64,000 nt of DNA from NCBI GenBank assembly GCA_030142905.1, contig JASJOG010000032.1, forward strand, positions 2,185,816-2,249,815, written 5' to 3'. Position 1 is the stretch's first letter. The number at the start of each line of letters is the position of its first letter. The notes below the pieces were generated by a model. The model had not been told where the DNA came from. It saw only the letters and a list, made by a program, of their open reading frames with translations, and did no database searches. The DNA comes from Heliopora coerulea (lineage: Eukaryota > Cnidaria > Anthozoa > Scleralcyonacea > Helioporidae). Shown here piece after piece: positions 11,545-22,754 of this stretch. Both the position numbers and the translations under genes were made by a program.

Positions 11545-12107
11545 ATGGCTTTCAAAATATTTTTCTGTGTTTTGCTGTTTTTGTCTTGGTCAAACGCCTC
11601 GTAAACTGGTGGTCCAACCCCGTCGAAAAATCCTCGAAATTTGTCATTCACACCTGGAAATATTCGCAAAAGTGAAAAGTGTGGTGGATGGGGAAAAAGA
11701 ATAACCGACATCTCAGAATATCGAAAGTTGAAACACACATGTTACCTTGCTTTAAGAAATGGAGAATTATGTTGTATTTATCTGCCAGATTGTCCTCGAG
11801 ATTTGGAACCGGAAATTCCTTTGAAGCCATATCATATTTTCCCCATTAAGAAACTGTCGTTGGGTTGTGTCAAACCGAAAGAACGGGGGAAAAAAAAAAC
11901 TCCAGGAAGAATCGAAGTCCGTGTTTGTTACGAAGAACAAATGATGGGAAAAAGATCAAATGGAAAGTGATTTGTCCAAGAAAAAACTTTTTATGGATTT
12001 TGGTGTTGCTAAGTTGCTTGATTGCTTTGTTTATTTTACAATTACTTATTTGTTTGTTTGTAAAATTTGTGAAAAAAATGCATGGTCTGAGATTAGGAAA
12101 GATTTGA
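11545..12107 (+). pseudogene. Type I membrane glycoprotein-like gene; one stop, one frameshift
   Basis: Layout in order: a signal peptide (MAFKIFFCVLLFLSWSNA, codons 1-18); an ectodomain with several cysteines (EKCGGWG, KHTCYLALRNGELCCIYL); a basic stretch (KPKERGKKK); then, after a one-base shift near 11950, a transmembrane helix (FLWILVLLSCLIALFILQLL) and a short basic tail ending GLRLGKI. TAA at 11602-11604, right after the signal peptide, is in frame. The local sequence TCG-TAAAC could instead be a splice donor (GTAAAC), but no acceptor was found. No ectodomain family recognised. It suggests a captured host receptor or ligand, or a virion surface protein. Confidence 0.5.
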
Positions 12108-12301
12108 TTTTGTACTTTTACTTCCTGATCATGTATGAACTATCGGTTCTTGTTTTGACAAAGGGTTCTTGTTTCTTATGGTGTTTTATGATGATTTACT
12201 TGTATTTGTTTTGTCAATTAAACATGTGATTATGCGAGATATGCATTGTGTTCTTGGATGAGTGAAATTACACACACACAAGATATTTGTGAAAAGAATA
12301 T

Positions 12302-12731
12302 TTAATTCCAATATTGTGGTCCGTAATAATAATATATTTCTTGATTTGGATTTATGTCTTTGATGGCGTGGGCTTTTGGTACATATTTTCTTTTCCCGAC
12401 ATTTTTTATGTCCATATTTGATTTTTTTTCGACATGATGTCATTGGCATATCGAGGTGCGGAATCTGTGCTGTAATTTGCATTGATACAATGTGCGTTTT
12501 TCTTCCCGCTTTCGCATATCGCGTACGGTGCCAAGTTTGTTTTTGGATAATATTTGTCCAATTTTCTGTTTTTGATTCTTCTCCCGGTGTATAATCCTAA
12601 AGATGATCTTTTTTCGATTTTTTTTTGCCTGCAAATAATCTGAAACCTCCATTTGGTATCAACGATTTTTTGATTCTAAGATTTTTGTTTTTCAATAGGT
12701 GAATCCAACATTGATTGGTTCTCTGTGTCAT
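12302..12731 (-). pseudogene. SET-domain protein (vSET-like lysine methyltransferase), frameshifted
   Basis: Hidden by two frameshifts (near 12597 and 12410). Read on the minus strand it gives the SET signature in order: IPNGGFRLFAG (the usual S-I-x-x-G-x-G-L-F-A), LYTGRRI (Y-x-G), INANYSTDSAPRYAND (R-Y/F-x-N-H/D, cofactor site), VPKAHAIKDINPNQEI (the A-x-R-D-I-x-x-G-E-E-L position) and YYYYGPQYW (the D-Y-G position) just before the stop. Start ATG at 12731 (MTQRTNQCWIHLL). About 140 codons, similar to chlorella-virus vSET, which methylates histone H3. Key residues differ from consensus (YYYYG for DYG, ND for NH), so activity is uncertain even before the frameshifts. A role in silencing host chromatin is inference. 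Confidence 0.55.
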
Positions 12732-12823
12732 TTTTTTACATCTCTTTCATTTTAATGTTGTTGCTCTACATTGGGTTGTTTTCACAACTGGAATTTGGGT
12801 CTTGCGTCTCATTATCTAAAAAG

Positions 12824-13144
12824 TCAAATGTAAATTTTAACACCTTGATAAACGGCCTGGTTATTTTCTATGTAATTTGATATTGTTTCCAGTCTTGCCA
12901 AAATGGTTCCGTTGACGTCAATATATTCAGATTTGAATAATTCTATTCTTTCTTTGATTGTGTTTAATTCGTATGCCGCAACGTTGACGGGATCACCATC
13001 AGTGTTCAAAAAGTCCATCATTGCTTCCGGAAAAATCCTATTGATATAAGACACGTTTGGGTCGTCATCGAAGAAGGTGGCTCCAACTGTGGATTTGCCA
13101 TTTTCTTTCTTGACAAATATTTCTATGACGCCATTGTCTGACAT
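12824..13144 (-). CDS. Unknown protein, 106 aa
   Basis: ATG start (MSDNGVIEIFVKKENGK), intact. Acidic, mixed alpha/beta composition, no signal peptide or membrane segment. It lies head-to-head with the polymerase gene, 50 nt from an intron-like segment. No family recognised. Confidence 0.55.
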   Translation of the reverse strand: MSDNGVIEIFVKKENGKSTVGATFFDDDPNVSYINRIFPEAMMDFLNTDGDPVNVAAYELNTIKERIELFKSEYIDVNGTILARLETISNYIENNQAVYQGVKIYI

Positions 13145-13195
13145 GGTTATCTGTCAACAGAATAAATGTAATTGTTTTTGTCGAATTGTTGTCAG

Positions 13196-13272
13196 GTGAG
13201 AATTGTTAAAAGATGTCGATTGATAATTTGTGTGAGGAAAAATGAAATAATTTTCTCTTCTTTTTTTCGTAG
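13196..13272 (+). other. Intron-like segment upstream of PolB
   Basis: CAG|GTGAGA at the left, a T-rich tract and TTTTTTTCGTAG at the right, 77 nt. It would sit in the 5' leader of the polymerase transcript. No RNA evidence; judged by consensus only. Confidence 0.35.
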
Positions 13273-13442
13273 TTTCGACTCAAATTCAGAAGATTCTTGC
13301 GACGGAACTGAAAGTTTGAAAGTTTTTCGACAAGGAGAAGAAGAAGAAGACAGAAGAGAAGATCGCGTTGAAAGCTTGTTTTGTGGATTTAATTTTAGGA
13401 TTCCAAGGTGGTTGAATCGCTTTCGATTTGGTGGGAGAAAAA

Positions 13443-16400
13443 ATCATGAATCCTCATCGTCAACAACAACAACGAATGTATTTCACCAAAGAAGAAATCG
13501 AAAAAATTGTAAGTCATATACCTCACAAGAATCAAAGAAATCAACGTTTTGTTGACGATGCAAACATGAGACATAGGGGGACCGAAATATATTCTCATCT
13601 CGGTGTGGTGAGCGAAATATTCAATTTCAATTTTGACATAGAAGAAATGATGACGAGATGTGCTCCCGAAATCTCACCTGATGTGGTGTTTCGTTTGACT
13701 CTGAGAAGAATAATTAATCATTTATTGACGGTTTCTTATGGCACTTTGACCACTGAACAGCAATTGTTCAGAATATTTTGATAGATTTCCAGAATCTGAA
13801 TATACCACTCCGACTATCACACGACATGACCTGACCGTCGATAGAATGTATGACAAATTAAACGAACATTTGCAAAGCAATGATCAAATCGCAACTGAAG
13901 GGGTGTGGAGTGGATACATGGTGGTTTCGAGGTTGGTTGTTGACAGAAGGAGACGAAGGGTGAGAAATTGGCGTGATGATGTCCCCTTTGAAAATACTGC
14001 TGTTGGTGATGATGCGATTTTGCAAGGTCGTGGAAAGATTGAAAATTATCATAACAAGTTGGGGTTGTTTCAAGTTAATGTTGAAAATCATTGTTTGGGT
14101 CATTCAATTCTGTTGGGTATGTCTCTCAATGATAAAAGCAAATTGTATAGAGCTTTTATGGCTGGTTTTGATAGGTATTTAAAAGTTGTGGTGCAAGATC
14201 AACTAATGGAAATTGAAAATTCATGCGAAATATTGTCACAAATTGAGGAGGTTAAAAAATATAGCATGAAAAGGTTATACAACAATTATTTGAAGGAAAA
14301 AATTTGGGTCTTGTGGTTTACTCACAAAAAGAGAGAATTGAAAGGGTTTATTTCAAGGCAAAGAAAAGCAACGTTGTGTTGTTTCATAATGACAATCATT
14401 TTGACATGGTTCGTAATGTCGGTTTGTTCCTGTTTGGTAGAAAAGCGAATTTTTGTTCCAGATGTTTTGAAAAAGTCGGAGATGCCAATAATCGTGTGTT
14501 ATGATCGCATCAATTGTTTTAAGTGCAAACAAACACATCCGGTGAATCTTTCGTTTGAAGGTCATGCGATGTGTCCTTTGTGTGGGTGTGTTTTCGATAA
14601 TCAATTCTGTTTGAGTTCACATTACAAAAAGTCATTGATGGTGGGAATCAAAAATTTTGAAGGAAAAAAAAGTATTTCACCTTGTGATTTGTATTTTTTT
14701 TGCGTGAAATGTTGTTCCGTGGTTAGGAGGTTTTTTTATGTCGATTCAAAAGGGAAAAAAAAATCATGATTGTTTGATTTCTTATTGTAAAATATGTGAA
14801 ACAAAAAGACCTTCCATTCATCATTGTTTTCTTCCGGTCAAAAAGAAAGGAAAGCCTTTTTACAGCAACAACTTTGACGAAAAATGTGAGGTTTATGTAT
14901 TTGATTTCGAGACGGAAGCGAATCCTGAAAATTTAGGGATTTTCAAAGGTTATTTCGTTGCAATTTATAAATTCTGTAATGTTTGTATGAATGATATGAA
15001 CAAAAGACTTGAATATCGATGCTGTGAATTGGACACTTGGACATGTTTCGAGGGAAAATCCACGGAAGCTTCATTTGGAGAATATTTCTTACGTGTCGCC
15101 AAAAAAAATGATGTCAAAAGTAGATGGTTTGCTCATAATGGATAAAAATTTGACACACTGTTTTTGTTACGTTATTTGGTTTGTGAACGAAAACTGATTC
15201 CCAAAGTGATCATGAATGGGTTTACAAAAATGCGGAAGTGTTGGATAGTTTGTTGTTTTGTCCGACTTCGTTGAAAAATTTGGTCAACATGTTTGATTTC
15301 GGACCACAGGTCAAAAAAGGTTATTATCCATATGATTACAGTGATTTGAATTATAAGGGTCCTATCCCTGACAAAATGTATTTCACAAAACATATGGATG
15401 AAAAAGAACTGAAAAATTTCGAATTGTGGTATGATTCGAAGAAAAATAAAACATATTTTGCGAGATGAAGTGACTGAATATTGCAAAAACGACGTGTTTG
15501 TTCTGACCAAAAGTTTGTTGAGATTTCATGAAATCATTTTAAAACATGCAAAGACCGAGGTTTTGTTCGATTCCGAGATTATGACCATTTCGTCTCTCGC
15601 ACTGAATGTTTTCAACCATTTGGTTCCTCTTCCAAATCTTTTGGGTGTGGAACCCGTTTTGGGTTATAACGGTTCGTTAAAATTGAAAAATCAAAGTAAA
15701 ATCGCAATTCGATGGTTGAATGAAATCAATGAACAAGTCGACGAAGGAGAAAATTTTAGGTGGATATTTCACAAACTTGGAGAAAAGAGAATAGAAAGTT
15801 TTTATGTGGATGGATATGACGAATCCACCGACACAATTTATGAATTTTTAGGGTGTTTTTTTCATGGTTGTTCCACTTGTTATGATTTAAGAAGTTTCAA
15901 CAAAAAATGCAATAAAACTTTTGGAAAATCGAGATTGAACTATTTAAAAACGAGATGTCGAAAAATCATAGTAATGAAAGAATGTGAATTTGTGAAACTG
16001 GAAAAAGAAAGAGGTTTCAAGAGAAATTATGACAAAACACTGATAAAAATTAGAGACTCGTTATATGGGGGAAGAACATCTCCCGCAGTCCTTTACAAAG
16101 ATTGTTATAATGAAGGAAGGATTCATTACATCGATTTTGTTTCTTTGTACCCGTCAATACAATTTTATAACGATTTTCCCGTGGGTCATCCCACGGTTGA
16201 CGTCGATGAAGAGAAAAACAATGAATTTCTCGAAATGGAAATGAAAAAAAATAAACATGACAGGCATTGTGGTTTTATAAAATGCAAAATATATCCACCT
16301 TGTTCTTTGTATTTTCCTGTTTTGCCTGTGAGAATCGATGATAAATTGTGTTTCCCTTTGTGTTTGGAATGTGCACATTTGAAGGAAAACGAATCCACAT

Positions 16401-17419
16401 GTGATCATACAATCGATCAAAAATCTCTTGTGGGAACATGGTGTTTGCACGAAATTTATAAAGCTTTGGATAAAAATTATAAAATTTGTAAAATATATGA
16501 ATTGATTTATTACGAAAAAAAAAATGAAAATTTTTGAAAAATATGTTGCAAAATTTTATACTTTGAAAGGTCAGTATTCAGGAATACCTGTGGAAAGGAA
16601 AAACAATGAGGAAAATTCGAAAAAAGAATTGTCAGAAAAACTCATGCAAGATTTTGGAATTTATATCAAATGGTCTGACATCCCAACTGACAAAAATGAA
16701 GCAATGAGATATGTGATGAAATTGATTTTGAATTCTCTGTGGGGCAAATTATATCAAAATCCGAATAAAACGTCTGTTTATTTCGTCAACGATTACGAAG
16801 AATTGATGCATTATGTTGAAAACAAACAATACAAATCGGTTTATTTCGACATATTGGACAGCAGTGCGGCACGCGTTGTGTGTAATCACAAGGAGGAACA
16901 TAATTACAAAGTCAAAGTGTGTGTTTCCATTGGTAGTTATATAACGTGTTATTCGCGATTGAAATTGTTGGAATATATCAACAAATTACCAGAAAAAAGT
17001 GTGTTATATTATGACACAGATTCGATATTTTATTTTTCGAAATATTGTGAACATATTTTGGACATCGGTAAAGATCTTGGTTGTTTGGATTCGCAATTGA
17101 ATGATGATCAGTATATAAATCTTTTTGTTTCGATGGGGCCGAAAAGTTATTCTTATGTAACAAATGATATGATCAAAATCACACATGTCAAAGGTTTCAA
17201 ACTTTCAAAAACTTTAAACAAAGAAATTTTGATTCGTTATGTGATATATTAGAATGCAAAGAGAACCAATTGAATTTTGAACAGAATGACTTTTTTCAAG
17301 TCGATGCCAGGTTGCATATTCACAGAAGAAACACATTGAAAAAATTGTCATTCACTTTCAACAAAAGAAAAATCAATGAAGATTTCACAACTGTTCCATG
17401 GGGTTATAAGAAAGAATGA
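13443..17419 (+). pseudogene. Protein-primed DNA polymerase B of the outer Polinton; many lesions
   Basis: Family B, protein-primed type (as in adintoviruses and adenoviruses), about 1,320 codons if whole. Order seen: N-terminal domain from MNPHRQQQQRMYF; zinc-like cysteines (CFKCKQ.., CPLCGC) near 14520-14600; Exo I VYVFDFETE near 14905; Exo II FDTLFLLRYL near 15155; Exo III YCKNDVFVL near 15490; TPR-type insert with YEFLGCFFHGCSTCY near 15850; motif A DFVSLYPSIQ near 16140; motif B KLILNSLWGKLYQN near 16735; motif C YYDTDSI near 17010. Breaks: frameshifts near 13780, 14300, 14500, 14750, 15235, 15460, 16530 and 17235, and TAA in frame at 15143-15145. Motif residues themselves look intact. 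Confidence 0.9.
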
Positions 17420-17459
17420 TTTTTATTTTTTTTTTTATTTTGTGTAGAAACAAAAAGGA

Positions 17460-18200
17460 ATGAAAGATCCTACAATAAGCACAAATTTTCCTTTTTTCAT
17501 GTTGATGGTTGGTCTTAGTCAAACAGGCAAAACAACATGGATTTCCAATTTCATAAAATACTTTTCGCATATCAATGAGGGTCATACTTTGAAAAAAGTT
17601 TTGTTCTTACACATGGCGGAATTCATGAATTCTGCAAATGTGGATGATGATTCGTTCAAAAATGTGACTTTTCATTCCGTGAAGAATACCATGTCAAATA
17701 ACGAGTCGAAAATGGATGACGAAATAATAGACACCATAGAAAAATTCAAACATAAAGTCGAATTGGAAAGCGGTGACGAGTTTGAACATAATTTGGTGGT
17801 GATGGACGACATGATGCTGGCGGTTGGTTCCCGAAAGAAAATAATGCAATACATTGAAGAATTGGTCACGCGAAAATGTCATCATGAAAACATCAATTAC
17901 ATTTTTGTTGTGCAAGATTTGATGTTTTCAAGTTCAAAATTCAGAATGTTATTTAGTAATGCATATTATATTGTGTTTCCCAACAAATCCGACAATAGAA
18001 ATGTGAAACACGTACTCAGATCTAGGGGTTTCAACGCAAAAGAAATACAAGAAATTTTGAAAGAGGCTTTTGAAAATCAAGAAACATCTCATCCTTATCT
18101 CTTGTTGGATAGCACTGTCAAAGTTGTGGAGAACGCAAGAATCAGACAGGGGATTTTCCCAAACGAGTATTTATATGTGTACAACAAATTGACGGAATAA
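17460..18200 (+). CDS. DNA-packaging ATPase (FtsK/HerA, A32-like)
   Basis: 246 aa, intact. Walker A is MVGLSQTGKTTW (residues about 17-28) and Walker B is NLVVMDDMML (about 115-124). A C-terminal arginine-rich stretch (KHVLRSRGFNAKEI) follows. This fits the A32/FtsK-HerA genome packaging ATPases of Polintons and related viruses, which drive DNA into preformed capsids. Start ATG at 17460, 40 nt after the polymerase stop and on the same strand. It ends 15 nt from the convergent protease gene. One of the few unbroken core genes. Confidence 0.9.
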   Translation: MKDPTISTNFPFFMLMVGLSQTGKTTWISNFIKYFSHINEGHTLKKVLFLHMAEFMNSANVDDDSFKNVTFHSVKNTMSNNESKMDDEIIDTIEKFKHKVELESGDEFEHNLVVMDDMMLAVGSRKKIMQYIEELVTRKCHHENINYIFVVQDLMFSSSKFRMLFSNAYYIVFPNKSDNRNVKHVLRSRGFNAKEIQEILKEAFENQETSHPYLLLDSTVKVVENARIRQGIFPNEYLYVYNKLTE

Positions 18201-18215
18201 AGTTTTTTATTGATG

Positions 18216-18924
18216 TTAGTAATATTCTGGTAAAGCATATTTTTGACAACAACATCCTTGGTTACACGAGCACGATGGTAGTTTGTCACTTACGTACAAT
18301 TTGAATTGTGTGTAATTTTCACATGGAGGTTTCACAACGGTCAGAAAAAAAGTTTGAGTGAAATATTTCACCATGTTTTCGTAATTGGCTTTGATTTGTC
18401 CATATTCATTCAAATTGGAATTGGCCCATTTAATCAAATCGTCTTTTTCCATGTCACAAAATTGAAGAGCATACCATCCACAATTTTCAAATGTCGAATG
18501 TTGAATTCTTTTGTCGACGGGAAAATTTATTTCAAATTCACATTTACAACGCAAACTACGTGCGGCCATATGAGTAACATGGTTGAAATTGGCTATGTTG
18601 AAAGAATCTTCCAAATTTTCAATTATATGTTTGCAAGTTTTGTCGGTGTATTTCGAACCCCAACTGTCAATTATATAATACACCACTCTGTGACAGTTTT
18701 CCATTTCATCTTGTTCCAATTTGGAAACACATTCGACATCTCGCAATATGCACACCCAATGTGTGCAAGGTTTGAAAGAAGGATCTGTGTTCGAAATCCA
18801 CGAAATTTGCAAAGGAGTTATATTGAGGTTTTCATCCGGTGATTCATCGGCGGGATGAACACCACAAGTCCAAGGAACCAAATCATTATTACAGACATCC
18901 CATTCTTTGTTTTTTTGATATCAT
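18216..18924 (-). CDS. Adenain-type cysteine protease; start possibly frameshifted
   Basis: Catalytic features in order: THWVCIL (His), YYIIDSWGSK (Asp), and ENCGWYALQFC (Cys), matching the adenovirus/Ulp1-like maturation proteases of Polintons. Near the N-terminus the frame reads DLVPWTCGVHPADESP. The only upstream ATG (18922-18924) needs a one-base slip in an A/T run near 18912, so the start is doubtful or damaged. The C-terminus is cysteine-rich (CSCNQGCCCQKY). Its likely substrates are the QxGxG-containing basic proteins at 23275-23559, 23575-23724 and 50103-50459. Convergent with the ATPase. Confidence 0.8.
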
Positions 18925-19182
18925 GAAAGTTAAAAATGAGGTGTTCAACACTTCATGTCGAAACACTTCTTCACTTATCTTCATCATCATGTCACCATAT
19001 AATCTGTTTTTTTCAGAAAATTATTGTGTTAATATATATTGAATAAGATGATTGAACAAGCATATTGATCAGAAAATATTCAAGTGTTTATTTATGAGTT
19101 GTTTTACATCAAATTTACATCTCAAGTGTCTCTATAGATCTGACGTTTGACCTTTTCCCAAGTGGCTTCCCCTCCTTGTCTT

Positions 19183-19881
19183 TTAAGTTTGGGTCTCTTT
19201 CATGGGACTCGTTTGTGCAATTAAATGTTCTCTGATATTCGGCATGTTCGTTCCATAAGCCAATTTCAATTGTTGGTTTGGTATTAAATATTGAGAAAAA
19301 CCCTGATCTGCAAGTATTCTCATGGTTCTTTTTTCTTGTTCAGACAATCTAAAATTGTTTTTTGACTTTATATTTCTACCAAAATCATTCAAAACACCTT
19401 CATAAGGTATATTGTTTTTTTTTCCATTTGCAATTAAAAATCCATCTCTGCTACTTTTGATTCCTTTGCTTTCCAATCTTCTTTCAAACCATTTCACACT
19501 TTGCGCATGAAATTTTGCCGACATACGAGTCATATGTGGTAAACTTGTCGCTTCATCATTCTGATCATTCTGTTGTTCGGTCGTTTGATTCCCGGTTTGA
19601 GTTTCCGTCGTTGCATTATGGGTTTCAGATCTCTTTCTCTTATTGTTTTTATATTGTTGTATACGAGAATATAAATTCTGTCTCAAACTATCTTTCAAAG
19701 AACTTTTTTCAGGTCGAGCCAGAAATTTGTTATAATAATGTATTAATTCGGTCATACCTGATTCATCATCAACTATATTTGCAACGGTTTGCCTTTTCAT
19801 ATTTGCATTTAATTGTTCTAATAACGATTTCAAAACAGCTGGATCTATCACTTGTAATTTCTGAACACTATTTACACTCAT
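19183..19881 (-). CDS. Unknown virion-cluster protein, 232 aa
   Basis: ATG at 19881 (MSVNSVQKLQVIDPAVLK). Helical N-terminus, then a Q/N/T-rich linker (TETQTGNQTTEQQND), then a compact basic C-terminal half (NFRLSEQEKRTMRILADQG). No known domain. First of a run of minus-strand structural genes (19-25 kb). Intact, so likely a real minor virion or assembly protein. Confidence 0.6.
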   Translation of the reverse strand: MSVNSVQKLQVIDPAVLKSLLEQLNANMKRQTVANIVDDESGMTELIHYYNKFLARPEKSSLKDSLRQNLYSRIQQYKNNKRKRSETHNATTETQTGNQTTEQQNDQNDEATSLPHMTRMSAKFHAQSVKWFERRLESKGIKSSRDGFLIANGKKNNIPYEGVLNDFGRNIKSKNNFRLSEQEKRTMRILADQGFSQYLIPNQQLKLAYGTNMPNIREHLIAQTSPMKETQT

Positions 19882-19927
19882 TTTTTTATTTTTTACGACT
19901 AAAAACATGAGAAAAAAAAAGGTGAAA

Positions 19928-20581
19928 TTAAAATTTTTTCAAATATTTGGAAATTTTTCTCAACATGTTTAAAAATATATTATTTTCAACCATCATAAAC
20001 CGTCTATCATGTTGTTCTTGTTTTTCTTTGAAAAATATTTTCATCAAAGATTTTTCCATTTCACTGAATTTTGGAACACCTTCATCACAAGAATCTAGAC
20101 TGTGAAGAGATTTCATCAATTTTTTCAGTTTGCGTTGAAATTCATTGTGAGAAATAAGATATTTATTCTTTTTTATATGATCATTTGCCAAATATCTGTC
20201 AATTTGTTTTGCAAATCTCACAGTGGTTTCATCTTGTTCTCTTTTTTGATTTTTCCCATCAGATTTTTCAGCTTTCAATTCCTCCAAAACGGCATGAACA
20301 ATATAACTTAAATTATCATCATTGTCCACATCCGAATCCGGATATCCTTGAAAAGATTCTGTTCTTTTGTTTTTTGATTTATGATGATTTAAAATTTCCT
20401 CATTGTAATATTCATCATCGTCACTAACATCATTCATATCACTTTTATTGACAACATTTCTTTTTCTTTCTGTTTTACAAGATTCAATATCTTCATCAAA
20501 TTCATCATTAACATGTTCCTCATCAACATCAACTTCTGAATTTTCACTATCACTTGATTTTTTAACTTTATATTTGTTCAT
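19928..20581 (-). CDS. Acidic then basic unknown protein, 217 aa
   Basis: ATG at 20581. Residues 1-95 are very acidic (SENSEVDVDEEHVNDEFDED), while residues 110-217 are lysine-rich and helical, ending RKISKYLKKF. The design recalls scaffold or DNA-handling virion proteins. No family recognised. Intact, 47 nt before the 19881 gene on the same strand. Confidence 0.6.
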   Translation of the reverse strand: MNKYKVKKSSDSENSEVDVDEEHVNDEFDEDIESCKTERKRNVVNKSDMNDVSDDDEYYNEEILNHHKSKNKRTESFQGYPDSDVDNDDNLSYIVHAVLEELKAEKSDGKNQKREQDETTVRFAKQIDRYLANDHIKKNKYLISHNEFQRKLKKLMKSLHSLDSCDEGVPKFSEMEKSLMKIFFKEKQEQHDRRFMMVENNIFLNMLRKISKYLKKF

Positions 20582-20660
20582 GGTTTGTTTTAAAAATGTG
20601 AAAATCTGCGAACGAACAAACGTGACATATTTTCAAAAAATCACTGATGTTTTCAACACA

Positions 20661-20864
20661 TCACACAACTCTGTAAACAGTTTTCAAAAAACTTTTCTTT
20701 GGAAACAAAGAAGGAGTAACAACTTCAACGTGCTGGCATCTTCCTCTGAACGGTCCATAAAGATTGGAAGGAATTCGAGATAATTGTTGTTTAATCATAT
20801 TTGATACACTTTGATTTTTTCTCTGTTTCTTTTTTATTCCTTTTAAATATCCCAAAGGTTTCAT
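20661..20864 (-). CDS. Small basic protein, 67 aa
   Basis: ATG start, MKPLGYLKGIKKKQRKNQ, strongly basic N-terminus, then ..SRIPSNLYGPFRG. It lies directly behind the capsid gene on the same strand. Could be a small capsid or cement protein. No homologue recognised. Confidence 0.5.
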   Translation of the reverse strand: MKPLGYLKGIKKKQRKNQSVSNMIKQQLSRIPSNLYGPFRGRCQHVEVVTPSLFPKKSFLKTVYRVV

Positions 20865-20888
20865 ATTTCTTAAAAAAAAAAGAGAAAT

Positions 20889-22489
20889 TCAAATTGCCAA
20901 CTGTTTGAAAGTGGTTTGCATGGTTGCAATTTTGCACACTTGATTCATCAACCCTGTGGCAATGACATACACTTCCACATTCGCAGTCGTCTCAAATTCA
21001 ATTTCAATACTGACACTTTTTTTCATTTCTTTTGGCAAAACTTTCAAATGGGAATCATTATTGGGATTCATTTCGAAAACCATTATACAATCCCCATCTT
21101 CATAATTATCATAATCAACAAACATGTTTTCAGAATCTCCCAAATGCAATGCCTTTCGAGTGTGATAATAAGCATCTTGTTTATTTTCAATCTTTACAGG
21201 AAGAGGGATATTATTGACTTTCACGACAACTTGTTTGATTTTTTCCCATGTACAATGAGATGGAGTTCTGAAAAAATCTCCATTCACATAATCAGTTCTG
21301 ACCACCGTAAGAATCAAAACGCTTGGACAATTAAATCTGAAAACATTATTGCATGTGAATTTCGAATTCGACAATTTATGAACTTCACTTCTGACATGAA
21401 TTTCTTGATAAAATATGTTGCAATATTTTCCTTCCACATCAAGCATTTTATTTATGTCTTCTTGTATTTGTGCACTTGGAGTTAGAACCTTGTAATAAAT
21501 TTCGAATTGTTCTATCTCTGTTTTCAACTTGTCAAGATTTCCCAAATTTGTGGCCGACTGACTGCCGTTTATTACGTGAGCAGTGTAAGCTGCATGAGGA
21601 GAATTATCATGAGCATTTGCTATATGAAAATGACTGTCAGTGCCAGCCAATGTCGCATCGTATTCCATCTCACTTCCTGTGAAAAATCTTCTACTAGAAT
21701 CTTTTGTGAATTTCACTCTCAATCTATTATTCAAAGGTATAAATTGAGATCCCACTCCAAAAATACCGAAACGCAAATCATCAACAATATATCTCCCCCC
21801 TCTCAAACCTTCAACTCTTTTCTTCCCATTCGGATTATTTGTTTTTGCAGCATTTGAAGTTGCAACTGAACGAATCTTGACAAATATCCATGTTGTCCAG
21901 GTTTATTCATATAACCCAAACAACAGCCTGCCAAATCATTATTTTTTTCTTTATGTTGATACAATCGATTCAAAACATCCGTCACAAACAAATTGTCAGT
22001 ATGTGAATTTGTGATACTAACTCCATTTACACTGACATCAACAGTCTTCCACATTGTGTGAAAAGGATGAGGCATGCAATCCAACCAAGTGTCATCGTTC
22101 AAATCATTTCCATCATATTTGACCTTTAACGTTCCTTGCATCATACTTTCATCCAACCTTACAACACCACCTCCACTTTCCCCCTTATCAAATGTCAATA
22201 TTTCTGAATCAGAACTTTCAGTGTGATTCACTTTCAAAAAAATATTTTCACAAACATCATCATTTACAGGGATTTCTCTGAACATTTTTTTTGACGAAAC
22301 ATGAAATTCAGAATTGTCATCGTAAATCATTTCTTGATTTTCAATCGTCAAATAAGGAACCAATTCTTTTCCAGCATTTTCTTCAGTCAATTCCCTCGCT
22401 CCCACATTTCCAAGAGAAAACGACATTTTAAACTTCAAAAATGAAAGAATTTTTTTTCTATTCTTTTTTCTAATTGATTCTATGTCCAT
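20889..22489 (-). pseudogene. Major capsid protein (double jelly-roll) of the outer Polinton; one frameshift
   Basis: The N-terminal part (from 22489 or, more likely, the inner ATG of MSFSLGNVGARELTEEN near 22426) contains HPFHTMWKTVDVSVNGVSI followed by DVLNRLYQHKEKNND and CCLGYMNKPG. This is the layout around the start of hexon-type double jelly-roll capsid proteins of Polintons and adintoviruses. A one-base shift near 21880 moves reading into the C-terminal 300 codons (GIFGVGSQFIPLNNRLRVKF .. NVEVYVIATGLMNQ). Length fits an MCP of about 520 aa. Apart from this shift both halves are open. Identity inferred from layout and position. Confidence 0.7.
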
Positions 22490-22552
22490 ATATTTTGGTT
22501 TAATTTTATTTTGATTGTTTGTCTTTTTTTCATAAAATTTTTACGCATTTGT

Positions 22553-22753
22553 TCACATTTTTTTCAAAGCTTGTAAACGTTGATGATCTTCACGTTTTTC
22601 ATTGAATTGCTTAACAGCTTCAGCGTTATGAACTGGTATGCCGTGCAACTTATATATCTCTGTGTAATTCACAGGCTTGGAGTTTTGCTTAAAGCAACTC
22701 CTTCTTTGAAAACGCCTTTGAGGTTTTGTCGAATTATAATTTCTAATGGACAT
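22553..22753 (-). CDS. Small basic protein, 66 aa
   Basis: ATG start, MSIRNYNSTKPQRRFQRRS, then NYTEIYKLHGIPVHN and a charged helix. Arginine-rich N-terminus suggests nucleic-acid contact. It lies between the capsid gene and the 22755-23253 gene, same strand. Function unknown. Confidence 0.5.
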   Translation of the reverse strand: MSIRNYNSTKPQRRFQRRSCFKQNSKPVNYTEIYKLHGIPVHNAEAVKQFNEKREDHQRLQALKKM

Positions 22754-22754
22754 T

